Assembly: GCF_030053595.1 (NCBI RefSeq)
Contig: NZ_JASGBQ010000010.1
Coordinates: 1-64,000 of the forward strand
Source: Fusibacillus kribbianus
GTDB lineage: Bacteria; Bacillota; Clostridia; Lachnospirales; Lachnospiraceae
Direction of reading: 5' to 3'
DNA length: 64,000 bases
Below the pieces are notes generated by a model. The model saw only the letters and a program-made list of their open reading frames with translations, was not told where the DNA came from and ran no database searches. Position 1 is the stretch's first letter, and the number at the start of each line of letters is the position of its first letter. The translations under genes were made by a program, and so were the position numbers. Shown in pieces: positions 32,005 to 40,577 of the stretch.

Positions 32005-33378
32005 TTAACTGCAGAGGCTTCCCTCCTCCTTCTTTGCCAGAACTGCCTCCAAAGCCTCGCCGCCGGCTGTCACCAAGCTGTCTGTGAATCGTCCCTTCAC
32101 CAGCTGTCCCGGCACAAGTGCAGCCTTGTTTTCCTCAGTCACTCTTATGGCTGCCTTCACATATTCCCGCGTAAAACCGGTCATAAAGGAACCGGTTTCC
32201 GTTTCATGCACCTCCTCCAGAAGGATCGCCTCGGTTTTCCCGGTATAATAGCGCCTGAAATCAGCCGAAAGCTCCGCCTCCAGGGAAAGGGCAATGCGGC
32301 TCCTCTCCGTCTTAAGCTCCTCAGGCACCTGATCGGCCATTGCCGCCGCCTTTGTCCCCTGCCTTCTGGAATACTTGAACACATGCATCTCATAGAAACC
32401 GATTTTCTTTAAGAATGTCATCGTTTCGCAAAATTCTTCTTCCGTCTCCCCCGGAAAGCCCACGATCACATCGGTGGTAATGGCCGGATGACTGTAATAT
32501 TTTCTCAAAAGCCCGCAGCACCGGGCATATTCCTCCGTGGTATAATGACGGTTCATGCGCCGCAGCGTCGCATCACAGCCGCTCTGCAGCGACAGATGAA
32601 AATGAGGGCACACCTTTTTCATGGCGGAGATCTCTCTCACAAATTCCTCCGTGACGATCCTCGGTTCCAGAGAACCGAGACGGATCCGTTCGATCCCATC
32701 CACGCCGCTTGCCAGACGGATGATGTCGAGAAGGGAAACCGGTTCCTCAAAATCCTTTCCGTAGGAGGACAGGTGAATGCCGGTGAGGACAGCCTCCCGG
32801 TAGCCTGCCTGGGCAAGCCGCACAAGCTCATTTTGGATATCCTCCGGCTTTCTGCTGCGGATCCTTCCTCTGGTAAAGGGGATGATGCAATAGCTGCAGA
32901 ACTGGTTGCATCCGTCCTGGATCTTGATAAATGCCCTTGTGTGCTCCGCCGTTTTTTCCAGGGTCAACTCCTCATATTCCTTCGTATGGGCAATGTCAAT
33001 GACCGATTCCCAGGCTCCTTCTTCCTTCCTGTAGGCTGCAAGGAGTTCCGGCAGCCGGTTTTTCTGATTATTTCCGATGATCAGATCCGCATCCCCGTTT
33101 TTCAGGATCTCCTCTGCAGATGCCTGCACATAGCAGCCGGCCGCCACAATGACTGCTTTTGGATTTTTCTTTCTGGCCCGGTGGAGCATCTGCCTGGACT
33201 TCCGGTCCGCCATATTGGTCACACTGCAGGTATTGATCAGATAGACATCGGCCTCCTCCTCGAAGGGAACGATCTCGTAGCCATTTGCTTCCAGAAGCTG
33301 TCCCATCGCTTCCGTCTCGTAGGCATTGACCTTGCAGCCCAGATTATGGAGGGCCGCCCGCTTTTTCCGGACATCCAT
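32005..33378 (-). CDS. mtaB: tRNA t6A37 methylthiotransferase MtaB
   Basis: A 457-residue radical-SAM methylthiotransferase that converts t6A37 to ms2t6A37 in tRNAs reading ANN codons. It has the N-terminal UPF0004 domain with Cys in LGCKVNAYETEAM, INTCSVTNMADRKSRQ and AAGCYVQ. The radical SAM motif CNQFCSYCIIPFTRGR follows, with a C-terminal TRAM-like region. N-terminal start HNLGCKVNAYE is diagnostic for MtaB rather than MiaB or RimO. It appears to head the long minus-strand series ending in glyS. Confidence 0.93.
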   Translation of the reverse strand: MDVRKKRAALHNLGCKVNAYETEAMGQLLEANGYEIVPFEEEADVYLINTCSVTNMADRKSRQMLHRARKKNPKAVIVAAGCYVQASAEEILKNGDADLIIGNNQKNRLPELLAAYRKEEGAWESVIDIAHTKEYEELTLEKTAEHTRAFIKIQDGCNQFCSYCIIPFTRGRIRSRKPEDIQNELVRLAQAGYREAVLTGIHLSSYGKDFEEPVSLLDIIRLASGVDGIERIRLGSLEPRIVTEEFVREISAMKKVCPHFHLSLQSGCDATLRRMNRHYTTEEYARCCGLLRKYYSHPAITTDVIVGFPGETEEEFCETMTFLKKIGFYEMHVFKYSRRQGTKAAAMADQVPEELKTERSRIALSLEAELSADFRRYYTGKTEAILLEEVHETETGSFMTGFTREYVKAAIRVTEENKAALVPGQLVKGRFTDSLVTAGGEALEAVLAKKEEGSLCS

Positions 33379-33447
33379 AGTTTTTCCTCTTTCCTATCGT
33401 CAAATTCACCAATGATTTCCGTAATTCTTTCTGTGCTCCTCTTGACT

Positions 33448-33476
33448 TTTAACCGGATTCTGACTAGTATTATAGT
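33448..33476 (+). promoter_or_regulatory. Promoter of the HPr-like gene
   Basis: TTTAAC at 33448-33453 and TATAGT at 33471-33476 are 17 bases apart. A TTGACT slightly upstream is too far for use with this -10. About 50 bases of leader precede the ATG. Confidence 0.5.
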
Positions 33477-33533
33477 AAGTGCAGACGACCTGTTTAAAAG
33501 GCCGAAATGCAAGAAAAGGAAGGGAGCATTTTC

Positions 33534-33764
33534 ATGAAAACAGTTCAGATTTCTTTAAATTCCATCGATAAAGTTAAATCTTTTGTAAACGATTTAACCA
33601 AGTTTGATTACGACTTCGATCTGGTTTCCGGCCGCTACGTCATTGACGCCAAATCCATCATGGGGATCTTCAGCCTGGATCTTTCCAAGCCCATCGATTT
33701 AAACATCCATGCGGACGACAATGTGGACGCCATCATGGAGACCCTGAAGCCTTACCTGATCTGA
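33534..33764 (+). CDS. HPr-like protein lacking the phosphorylation histidine
   Basis: A 76-residue protein with the HPr fold pattern: first strand KTVQISLNSI, helix DKVKSFVNDLTKFDYDFDL, then SGRYVIDAKSIMGIFSLDLSKPI, which matches HPr's SIMGVMSL region. The LHARPA loop with His15 is missing, so it cannot carry PTS phosphate at that site. The Ser46-like serine before IMG is kept. It probably has a regulatory or unrelated binding role. It has its own promoter and terminator. The ATG at 33534 follows GGGAGC by seven bases; the in-frame ATG at 33507 lacks a site. Confidence 0.85.
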   Translation: MKTVQISLNSIDKVKSFVNDLTKFDYDFDLVSGRYVIDAKSIMGIFSLDLSKPIDLNIHADDNVDAIMETLKPYLI

Positions 33765-33774
33765 ATTGAGCTTT

Positions 33775-33806
33775 AAGAATCCCGCAGAAGCGGGATTCTT
33801 TTTTTA
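33775..33806. terminator. Strong hairpin terminator
   Basis: AAGAATCCCGC (33775-33785) pairs with GCGGGATTCTT (33790-33800) around AGAA, followed by a run of T. It ends the HPr-like gene and overlaps the thiI stop region, so it lies between converging units. Confidence 0.9.
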
Positions 33807-35000
33807 TTCCACCCGGATCACTTCTCTTGTTTCCAGTGCCGTCTTTACCATCTCATCGATCTTTTCGGCAAGCTTTTCCTCCGACCGGCGGATCACCTTC
33901 CGGTTGGGCTTCGTCACCGGGTGCTTCGCCACAAAAATGGTGCAGCAGTCCTCGAAGGGCTGGATGGAGGTCTCAAAGGTATTGATCTTCAGTGCAATAT
34001 CCACAATATCCTGTTTATCAAAGCCGATGACAGGCCGGAATACCGGAAGCCGGCAGACCTCGTTGGTGCATGCCAGGCTGGGCAGTGTCTGACTCGCCAC
34101 CTGCCCGATGCTCTCTCCGGTAATGAGACCCAGCGCACCGGTCTCCTCAGCAATGGCCTCTGCGATCCTCATCATATAGCGGCGCATGATGATCGTCAGC
34201 TCCTCATGGGGACACTGATCGTAAATATAAAGCTGAATGTCTGTAAAGTTGATCACATGGAGATCCATGGGGCCTGCATATCTGGACACCAGCTTTGCCA
34301 GATCCACCACCTTCTCCTTGGCTCTTTCACTGGTATAGGGCGGTGCGTGGAAATAAACCGCATCGATCTTCACGCCCCGTTTCGCCACCATCCAGCCTGC
34401 CACCGGGCTGTCGATGCCTCCCGACAGAAGCAGCATGGCCTTTCCGCTGGTTCCCACCGGCATTCCGCCAGGGCCGGGAATGATCCTGGAATACAGATTG
34501 ATCCGTTCCCGCACCTCCACATAGAAAAACACATCCGGCTCATGGACATCTACCCGCAGTCCGGGATAAGCCTCCAAAAGGGCCTCTCCAAGAGCCGCAT
34601 TGATCTCGTTGGAGTCCATGGGAAACCGCTTGTCCGCCCGCTTTGTCTGCACCTTGAAGGTGAAATTTCCCTCCGGATGCACCTTTCCCACATAGTCGAG
34701 AAGCCGTTCCTTCAGATCCTCAAAGCCGTTGTTGTCAAACTGTACCATGGGACAGATCCCGGCGATTCCGAATACATGGGTCAGACATTCCACGACCTCA
34801 TCGAAATCAAAGGGCGTCCTGGCCTCCACGTATATGCGCCCGGTCACCTTTCGAACTGCGAACTCTCCCTCAGCAGCCTTCAGTGCAAACCGGATCTGGC
34901 GGATCAGGGCATCCTCAAACAGATAGCGGTTCTTTCCCTTGATGCCGATCTCCGCATATTTAATCAAAAAAGCATGAAACAAATCTTCATGTGCAAACAT
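33804..35000 (-). CDS. thiI: tRNA 4-thiouridine synthase ThiI
   Basis: A 398-residue protein: ferredoxin-like and THUMP domains at the N-terminus, then an ATP-pyrophosphatase domain with the PP-loop SGGIDS at residues 193-198. It adenylates U8 of tRNA and transfers sulfur to it. The C-terminal rhodanese domain of E. coli ThiI is absent, as in Bacillus. The sulfur donor would be the cysteine desulfurase encoded 17 bases upstream, a recognised NifZ-ThiI type pair. It is the last gene of the prmA-rsmE-desulfurase-thiI unit. Confidence 0.94.
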   Translation of the reverse strand: MFAHEDLFHAFLIKYAEIGIKGKNRYLFEDALIRQIRFALKAAEGEFAVRKVTGRIYVEARTPFDFDEVVECLTHVFGIAGICPMVQFDNNGFEDLKERLLDYVGKVHPEGNFTFKVQTKRADKRFPMDSNEINAALGEALLEAYPGLRVDVHEPDVFFYVEVRERINLYSRIIPGPGGMPVGTSGKAMLLLSGGIDSPVAGWMVAKRGVKIDAVYFHAPPYTSERAKEKVVDLAKLVSRYAGPMDLHVINFTDIQLYIYDQCPHEELTIIMRRYMMRIAEAIAEETGALGLITGESIGQVASQTLPSLACTNEVCRLPVFRPVIGFDKQDIVDIALKINTFETSIQPFEDCCTIFVAKHPVTKPNRKVIRRSEEKLAEKIDEMVKTALETREVIRVE

Positions 35001-35017
35001 GTCTTATCCTCCTTTGT

Positions 35018-36172
35018 TTACATTCTGCGGTATCTGCGAAGCATGGGAAGAAGCTCCGCAAGCACCCCGGCACAGTAACGGATCTCTTCCTCCGTGGTAA
35101 AAACGCTGAAGCTGAACCGGAGAGTCGAGTCCAGAAGCTCTCTTTTCACGCCGATCCCCTTCAGAGTTCCGCTGACTGCCGGATGGTTGGAGGAGCAGGC
35201 CGATCCCGACGATACATAGATCCCTCTTTCCTCCAGACTGTGGAGAAGCACTTCGCTGCGGATCCCGTCGAAGCTGACGCTGACCACGTGGGGCGCACTG
35301 TCCTCGCCGGTCAGGCCGTTGACTGTGGTGCCGGGAAGCTCCCTCACAAGGTCCACAAACAGCTTTTTGACCGCATACATGGCCCTTCTCTTCTCCTCAT
35401 AGTTTTCATAGATCTGGGCAGCTGCCACGCCCATTCCGGCAATGCCCGGCACGTTGTGGGTTCCGGAACGCATTCCCTTCTGCTGGCCTCCGCCGTAGAC
35501 CACCGGCACGATCTTTGTACCGTTTTTTACATAAAGAAAGCCCACCCCCTTCGGTCCATGGATCTTATGACCACTCACCGAAAGAAGATCGATGTGCTCC
35601 TTCTTCGGATTGATCCGGTACTTTCCATAGGCCTGGATGGCATCCACATGGAAAATGGTCTTTGGATTTTTCTGTTTGATCAGCGCTCCGATTTCCCCAA
35701 TGGGATTGACCGCTCCGATCTCATTGTTGACATACATCACCGATACCAGCGTAGTCTCCTCATCAATGGCCGCCTCCAGCGCCTTCTGATCCAGATGGCC
35801 GTTTTCATCTACGGGAATGTAATCCACCCGCCAGCCTTCCTCCTCCAGCCAGCCAAATACATTGTATACGGAGGCATGCTCAATGGTGGAGGTAATGATA
35901 TGCTTTCCTGCCCGCCGGTTTGCCCGTGCCGCTCCGATGATGGCCATATTGTTGGATTCCGTTCCTCCCGATGTAAAAATGATCTCTGAGGGATCCGCTT
36001 TCAGGGTTTTTGCGACGGCCTCTGCCGCTGCTTTCACATACCGTTCCGCCTCCACACCTTTTTTATGGAGGGATGAGGGATTTCCAAAATCCTCCATCAT
36101 GGTTTTAACCACGATATCTTTTACGGATTCAAACGCTCTTGTTGTGGCAGAATTATCCAAATACGCTTCCAT
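35018..36172 (-). CDS. Cysteine desulfurase (NifS/IscS class, dedicated to ThiI)
   Basis: A 384-residue PLP enzyme that takes sulfur from cysteine to a persulfide. It begins MEAYLDNSATTRAFESV. It has SGGTESNNMAIIG, the PLP lysine in SGHKIHGPKG, and the active-site Cys in SSGSACSSNHPAVSGTLKG. Being next to thiI, it likely feeds tRNA thiolation rather than general Fe-S assembly; no IscU/NifU gene is adjacent. The frame extends to 36232 but GAGAGAAA lies before the ATG at 36172 and the family starts there. Confidence 0.92.
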   Translation of the reverse strand: MEAYLDNSATTRAFESVKDIVVKTMMEDFGNPSSLHKKGVEAERYVKAAAEAVAKTLKADPSEIIFTSGGTESNNMAIIGAARANRRAGKHIITSTIEHASVYNVFGWLEEEGWRVDYIPVDENGHLDQKALEAAIDEETTLVSVMYVNNEIGAVNPIGEIGALIKQKNPKTIFHVDAIQAYGKYRINPKKEHIDLLSVSGHKIHGPKGVGFLYVKNGTKIVPVVYGGGQQKGMRSGTHNVPGIAGMGVAAAQIYENYEEKRRAMYAVKKLFVDLVRELPGTTVNGLTGEDSAPHVVSVSFDGIRSEVLLHSLEERGIYVSSGSACSSNHPAVSGTLKGIGVKRELLDSTLRFSFSVFTTEEEIRYCAGVLAELLPMLRRYRRM

Positions 36173-36274
36173 TATTGTTTCTCTCAATACTTTCTTTTTT
36201 ATTTTGCACAATAAAGCCTTTATTTCAGCCATTTGTGCAATGGTTTATAAAGTTACAGCAGTTCCGAAAATCCG

Positions 36275-37012
36275 TTATTTTTCCAGCCGGAACATCAGCG
36301 CCGAAAGCAGCGCAAGACCGGCCGTCTCCGTCCTTAAGATCCTGCGGCCCAGGGTAATAGGAAGAAATCCCCGCTCTTTTGCATAGATCACTTCCTCCTC
36401 CTCGAAGCCTCCCTCAGGGCCGATGAAGATGGCGATCCTCATCCCCGGCTTCACCTCTGAAAGGATCTTCCTGGTGTAATCCATTCCCTCCGCATTCTCA
36501 TAGGGAAACAGTCTGCAGTCAAAGGCTGCTGCCGAATCAATGGCCTCCCGAAAGCCCATCACCGGAGACACCTCCGGAATCACCGTTCTTTTGGACTGTT
36601 TTGCCGCGCTTTCAGAAATGGCGTTCCAACGGCGCACTCTGGCCTCAGCCTTTTTCGCATCCAGCTTCACCACAGCCCGCTTCGTCGCCACCGGCACGAT
36701 CCGGTGGATCCCTAGCTCCACTGTTTTCTGAATGACAAGCTCCATCTTGTCGCCCTTGGGAAGCCCCTGAAACAGTACGATCTCAGCCGGAAGCTCCGTG
36801 CCGTCCTCATCCTTCGAAAGAAGCTTCACTACCGCCTCTCCCTCCGAAAAGCTTTCGATGACACAGTTGTAGCACAGGCTTTCCCCGTCGCTGATACGCA
36901 CCTTGTCCCCCGGCTTCATCCGCAGCACATTTTTAATATGGTTCACATCCGGCCCGGTAATTCTGGCAGTTTCTTCCCCGATATCCCGGCCGTCCACAAA
37001 AAACAAATACAT
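36275..37012 (-). CDS. rsmE: 16S rRNA (uracil1498-N3)-methyltransferase RsmE
   Basis: A 245-residue SPOUT methyltransferase. The N-terminal PUA-like domain starts MYLFFVDGRDI and has HIKNVLRMKPGDKV. The knotted SAM site is seen in IAIFIGPEGGFEEEEV and ITLGRRILRTETAGLALLSAL. It methylates U1498 in the decoding region of 16S rRNA. It follows prmA by 18 bases, the usual Firmicutes order. Confidence 0.95.
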   Translation of the reverse strand: MYLFFVDGRDIGEETARITGPDVNHIKNVLRMKPGDKVRISDGESLCYNCVIESFSEGEAVVKLLSKDEDGTELPAEIVLFQGLPKGDKMELVIQKTVELGIHRIVPVATKRAVVKLDAKKAEARVRRWNAISESAAKQSKRTVIPEVSPVMGFREAIDSAAAFDCRLFPYENAEGMDYTRKILSEVKPGMRIAIFIGPEGGFEEEEVIYAKERGFLPITLGRRILRTETAGLALLSALMFRLEK

Positions 37013-37030
37013 GTTCTGACTCCTTAACCC

Positions 37031-37987
37031 TTACCGCTTCCTTGCGATAATGGATACCCAATCATTCTGATACGTGGTTTCCAGAAGCTCCCACTGAGGA
37101 TTTGCCGCAAAGGCAGCCTTCACATCTGCCTCCTTCGTGTTGATGATCCCCGATGTGATGAAGATCCCGCCCTTTTTCAGATGGCTTGCCGCCTCTCCTG
37201 TCAGCAGGATAATAACCGGAGCCAGGATATTGGCCACTGCCACGTCGAAGCATTCTATTCCCGCCTGCTCCTTAACTGCCGGATCGTCAATTATATTTCC
37301 CGCCGTCAGGATAAACTGCTCCTCCGTAAGGCCATTGACCTCCGCATTCTCTCTTGCAGCTGTCACAGCGTTTTCATCCAGATCTGTTCCGAAGGCATAG
37401 GAAGCTCCCAGTTTCAAAGCTGTGATCGCCAGGATCCCGCTTCCTGTTCCGATGTCCAGAACCCTGTCCCCCTGTTTCAGATATTTCTGAAGCTGGCGGA
37501 TACAAAGCTGCGTCGTTTCGTGGGAGCCGGTACCGAATGCCGTCCCCGGATCGATCTCGATCATCAGCTTGTCCCTGTGCTCCGGCGGAACCTCCTCCCA
37601 GGTGGGCTTGATCAGGATCTCATCCACCGTAAAGGGATGAAAATACTGCTTCCAGTTATTGATCCAGTCTTTGTCCTCTGTTTCGGAACAGGTGATCGTT
37701 CCCTCGCCGATATCCACAAACATACGAAGCTCCGAAAGGCCGTCCTGCACTCCGGAAAGGACGGCCGCATCGTCGCAGTCCTCCTCCAGATAAAAGGAGA
37801 CCCTGGCCTTTCCCTCGTCAGGGGGAAGCTCCGGCAGAATATCAATAAACATTCCCTTTGTCTCTGCTTCTGTGAGCGGTACATTGTCCTCGATCTCAAT
37901 GCCCTCAACACCCTGCTCCTCCAGCATACTGCTGATCAGATCCACCGCCTCGGTGGTCGTATCTATGGTATATTTTTTCCACTTCAT
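37031..37987 (-). CDS. prmA: Ribosomal protein L11 methyltransferase PrmA
   Basis: A 318-residue SAM methyltransferase that trimethylates ribosomal protein L11. The N-terminal substrate domain (MKWKKYTIDTTTEAVDLIS) is followed by motif I VLDIGTGSGILAITALKLG, IDPGTAFGTGSHETTQ just before it, and the NPxx-like ANILAPVIILL. Length is normal. It starts the minus-strand unit running to thiI. Confidence 0.94.
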   Translation of the reverse strand: MKWKKYTIDTTTEAVDLISSMLEEQGVEGIEIEDNVPLTEAETKGMFIDILPELPPDEGKARVSFYLEEDCDDAAVLSGVQDGLSELRMFVDIGEGTITCSETEDKDWINNWKQYFHPFTVDEILIKPTWEEVPPEHRDKLMIEIDPGTAFGTGSHETTQLCIRQLQKYLKQGDRVLDIGTGSGILAITALKLGASYAFGTDLDENAVTAARENAEVNGLTEEQFILTAGNIIDDPAVKEQAGIECFDVAVANILAPVIILLTGEAASHLKKGGIFITSGIINTKEADVKAAFAANPQWELLETTYQNDWVSIIARKR

Positions 37988-38110
37988 GAAGCGTCCTCTT
38001 TTCTTTAACGGATTCTAACTATAAAGTATAACCGAAAGTACGTGTCAGAGCAAGTGCCTCACAAAAGCTTTTCTCATTCCTTGTATTTTTCAAATTATTC
38101 AGAATACTTC

Positions 38111-38139
38111 TTGCGCATCTTTTCCTTATACGTTAAAAT
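38111..38139 (+). promoter_or_regulatory. Promoter of the PyrE-like gene
   Basis: TTGCGC at 38111-38116 and TAAAAT at 38134-38139 are 17 bases apart, with the start about 45 bases before the ATG at 38192. The -35 element is weak. Confidence 0.45.
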
Positions 38140-38191
38140 ACAAGTAAGGACTTCCATTTGTACTGCACAAATACTGGAAAGGGGGCTTTTT

Positions 38192-38833
38192 ATGGAAACT
38201 CGTGTTATGAAGTATTATGCAAAGGACAACAAAAAGGTCATTCTCCGTGCCATTCCCGGTCATTTCGCAACCAGCCATTCTCATGTAAATTATTACATTG
38301 ATATGACCGGATTAAGGACCAGATGCAGCGAGGCCTCAGAAGTAGCCAATTATCTGGTGTCAAAAATCCTCAATACCACAGTTATTGATACCATCGTCTG
38401 CATGGACGGCTGCGAGGTCGTAGGTGCTTTCATGGCCTCCGAGCTGGAAAAGCATGACTTCATTTCCACCAACAGCCACGAAACCGTGTACGTGATCACT
38501 CCGGAATTCAACTCCAACAATCAGATGATCTTCCGCGATAACCTGATTCCCGCCATCCGCAACAAGCATGTGCTGCTTCTGCTGGCAACCACCACCACCG
38601 GAATGACCATCGACCGCAGTCTGGAATGTATCCAGTATTACGGCGGCACTGTTACCGGCATCTGCTCCCTGTTCAGTGCCATTGATTCCATCCGCGGCTT
38701 CCCTGTTGTTTCCGCCTTCACCACCAGAGATATCCCCGGCTACCAGGCCTATGAATACGGGTCCTGCCCCTTCTGCAAGGGCGGACATAAGCTGGATGCC
38801 TTCGTCAACGGACACGGCTATTCCAGACTGTAG
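38192..38833 (+). CDS. Orotate phosphoribosyltransferase-like protein, degenerate PRPP loop
   Basis: A 213-residue type I phosphoribosyltransferase fold resembling PyrE. HFATSHSHVNYYID and CMDGCEVVGAFMASELEK fit PyrE strands. The PRPP loop, normally an acidic pair followed by TTG, reads LLLLATTTTGMTID here, so the two acidic residues are replaced. A CPFCKGG motif near the end adds a possible metal site. It may be a regulator or a PRT with an altered reaction rather than true PyrE. GGGGG lies before the ATG at 38192; the longer frame upstream is untranslated leader. It has its own promoter and terminator and no pyrimidine neighbours. Confidence 0.8.
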   Translation: METRVMKYYAKDNKKVILRAIPGHFATSHSHVNYYIDMTGLRTRCSEASEVANYLVSKILNTTVIDTIVCMDGCEVVGAFMASELEKHDFISTNSHETVYVITPEFNSNNQMIFRDNLIPAIRNKHVLLLLATTTTGMTIDRSLECIQYYGGTVTGICSLFSAIDSIRGFPVVSAFTTRDIPGYQAYEYGSCPFCKGGHKLDAFVNGHGYSRL

Positions 38834-38843
38834 GCTTCAATGC

Positions 38844-38885
38844 AAAACCGGTGTGACCCCGTGAGGAGCTGCACCGGTTTTTCTT
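38844..38885. terminator. Terminator after the PyrE-like gene
   Basis: AAAACCGGTG (38844-38853) pairs with CACCGGTTTT (38872-38881), followed by T-rich sequence. It also serves the converging DUF336-type gene. Confidence 0.8.
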
Positions 38886-38900
38886 GTCTCATCCGCCGTT

Positions 38901-39383
38901 TTAAAGATCCAGACGCGGAACATTCTCCACTCCCAGATAACCGGCCAGACATCCCACAATAAATTCATGATCGCATTCATGAGGCAGTGCTGATACCAAC
39001 ACCACGCCGATATTTCCTACTCCCCGCACGCGGATTGGGAATCCACCGCCGCAAAGCACATACTCCTCATCGGTAAGCCCATGATCCTTAAGGGTCTGTC
39101 CCTTAGCCTCCATGGCATACAGACTCCTCAGCGAGCTTCTGTCCATCAGCTTAACCGTATTGTATTTCCGCTCCATCCATGCCTGATTCAGAATACTGGT
39201 TCCGCAGGGGCCATACTGAAATACCCGGTATCCGTTATTCAGGCGAATACACATGGCAATCTGGATTCCCTGTTTTCTGGCCTCCTCCACCATGTAACAG
39301 CCAAGCTCCCAGCCATCGTCATTTGTAAAATGGGGAAACCATAAAAGTTCCTCCTGCTTTTCCACAATTTCCAGTTTTGTCAT
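38901..39383 (-). CDS. Heme-degrading/UPF0303-like (DUF336) protein
   Basis: A 160-residue protein of the HbpS/GlcG/UPF0303 fold. It contains KQGIQIAMCIRLNNGYRVFQY, then WMERKYNTVKLMDRSSL, and CGGGFPIRVRGVGNIGVVLVSALPH, which is the hallmark last part. Some members bind heme or cobalamin-type cofactors; others belong to diol-use operons. No partner genes are nearby, so the ligand is unknown. It is monocistronic between terminators. Confidence 0.82.
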   Translation of the reverse strand: MTKLEIVEKQEELLWFPHFTNDDGWELGCYMVEEARKQGIQIAMCIRLNNGYRVFQYGPCGTSILNQAWMERKYNTVKLMDRSSLRSLYAMEAKGQTLKDHGLTDEEYVLCGGGFPIRVRGVGNIGVVLVSALPHECDHEFIVGCLAGYLGVENVPRLDL

Positions 39384-39523
39384 ACCTTTTCCTCCTTCAG
39401 CTTTTTGGACTCAGGCAGCCCTTTCTGAATATAAGCATAGCATATTTCTGCTGCTCCGGCACCTGTTTTCTGTCTCTTCCCTTCCCGGCATCTGCAAGGA
39501 TAACTCAGGGGCAATTACAGACA

Positions 39524-39552
39524 ACAAAAAAACCCTTGAACATCAAGGGTTT
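39524..39552 (-). terminator. Terminator of tRNA-Gly
   Basis: AACCCTTGA at 39531-39539 pairs with TCAAGGGTT at 39543-39551. On the minus strand a run of T follows, directly behind the tRNA. Confidence 0.85.
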
Positions 39553-39556
39553 GAAG

Positions 39557-39628
39557 AGCGCGAGACGGGATTCGAACCCGCGACCCTCGCCTTGGCAAGG
39601 CGATACTCCACCACTGAGCCACTCGCGC
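39557..39628 (-). tRNA. tRNA-Gly (anticodon GCC)
   Basis: The minus strand folds as a cloverleaf. Acceptor arms GCGCGAG and CTCGCGC flank it, the anticodon loop reads TTGCCAA, and the T arm reads GCGGGTTCGAATCCCGT. CCA is not encoded. It has its own consensus promoter and terminator. Confidence 0.96.
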
Positions 39629-39675
39629 ATATCTTTTTTTGTTTCCGTTTCTCTTATCTCTCACGGACAAGTAAT

Positions 39676-39704
39676 ATAATACTACGCTCAGTTGTTTTTG
39701 TCAA
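39676..39704 (-). promoter_or_regulatory. Promoter of tRNA-Gly
   Basis: On the minus strand TTGACA (39699-39704) and TATTAT (39676-39681) are exactly 17 bases apart, about 48 bases before the tRNA. Confidence 0.8.
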
Positions 39705-39722
39705 CACCTTTTTTAAATTTTT

Positions 39723-40487
39723 TTAAATTAATATAATGCTTAAAAAATATTGATTATTTTTAAATTCCTTAGCTGCAATATTGTCCTTTCTCTCAAAGTC
39801 AATATCCCTCCAGCATTCCTCTGCCGCCAGACTGATATGGCACAGCATAATACCCATATTCATCCAGACCAGATTTTTCTTGCCTCCCATGGGAATCAGC
39901 TCTTTTCTGACAAACACATGGATCCTGTTCTGATAAACCATGAATCTCCAGGGCTGGCTGTTGAAGGACGACGGCGCCAGCCGTGCTGCCTGCATCATGA
40001 GCCTTGTCTCCTCTGTGGGCTCCTCCTTGAAGACGCTGATCTCCTTGAGAGAAAGCCTCTTGGCCCGAAAGGACTCCCGGTACAGCTTCTCATCGGCATA
40101 ACCAAAGGCAACCACCATTAAAGGCTCCATTCCCTCCGGCCCCTGGATATCGGTCACCCTGATCCCGCCCTGATAGCAGGTGCCGACCCCGTGGCTGGTC
40201 ATATAAAGAACGATCTGCTCCAGAATGTAACCGGCATTGATCATGGCCTGCTCCCCGGGTTCTGAAAAAAACACCAGATAATAAGGGGCCTTCACCCGAA
40301 ACATCCCCTTCACCTTTGCCTCTCCGTCCATGGCGTTATAAAGCTCCACCGAATAGCGAAGCCCGGGTACGAAAGCCTGAATACCATGCTCAAATTTTCT
40401 GAAATTCCGAAAGAAATCCTGAGGCAGAAGCTCCATCCTGTAATGTCTCACAGATTTTCTGTTAAAAACCGTCTCGTATAATGTCAT
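39723..40487 (-). CDS. Nitroreductase family protein
   Basis: A 254-residue FMN-dependent oxidoreductase. The N-terminus TLYETVFNRKSVRHYRME is the family opening. YQGGIRVTDIQGPEGMEPLMVVAFGYAD and the RLAPSSFNSQPWRF segment, in its second half, bind FMN; the duplicated look fits the TM1586-like NiRdase group. The C-terminal KDNIAAKEFKNNQYFLSIILI is more AT-rich than the rest. The ATG at 40487 follows GGGGGG by eight bases; a GTG three codons earlier is the alternative. Substrate unknown. Confidence 0.85.
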   Translation of the reverse strand: MTLYETVFNRKSVRHYRMELLPQDFFRNFRKFEHGIQAFVPGLRYSVELYNAMDGEAKVKGMFRVKAPYYLVFFSEPGEQAMINAGYILEQIVLYMTSHGVGTCYQGGIRVTDIQGPEGMEPLMVVAFGYADEKLYRESFRAKRLSLKEISVFKEEPTEETRLMMQAARLAPSSFNSQPWRFMVYQNRIHVFVRKELIPMGGKKNLVWMNMGIMLCHISLAAEECWRDIDFERKDNIAAKEFKNNQYFLSIILI

Positions 40488-40577
40488 CGCTTCCACCCCC
40501 CTCTCGTATATGCTCTAGCATACCATATTTCCTCAAAATTCACACGAAAAATCTCACAAAAATTTATTAAGATTTCA

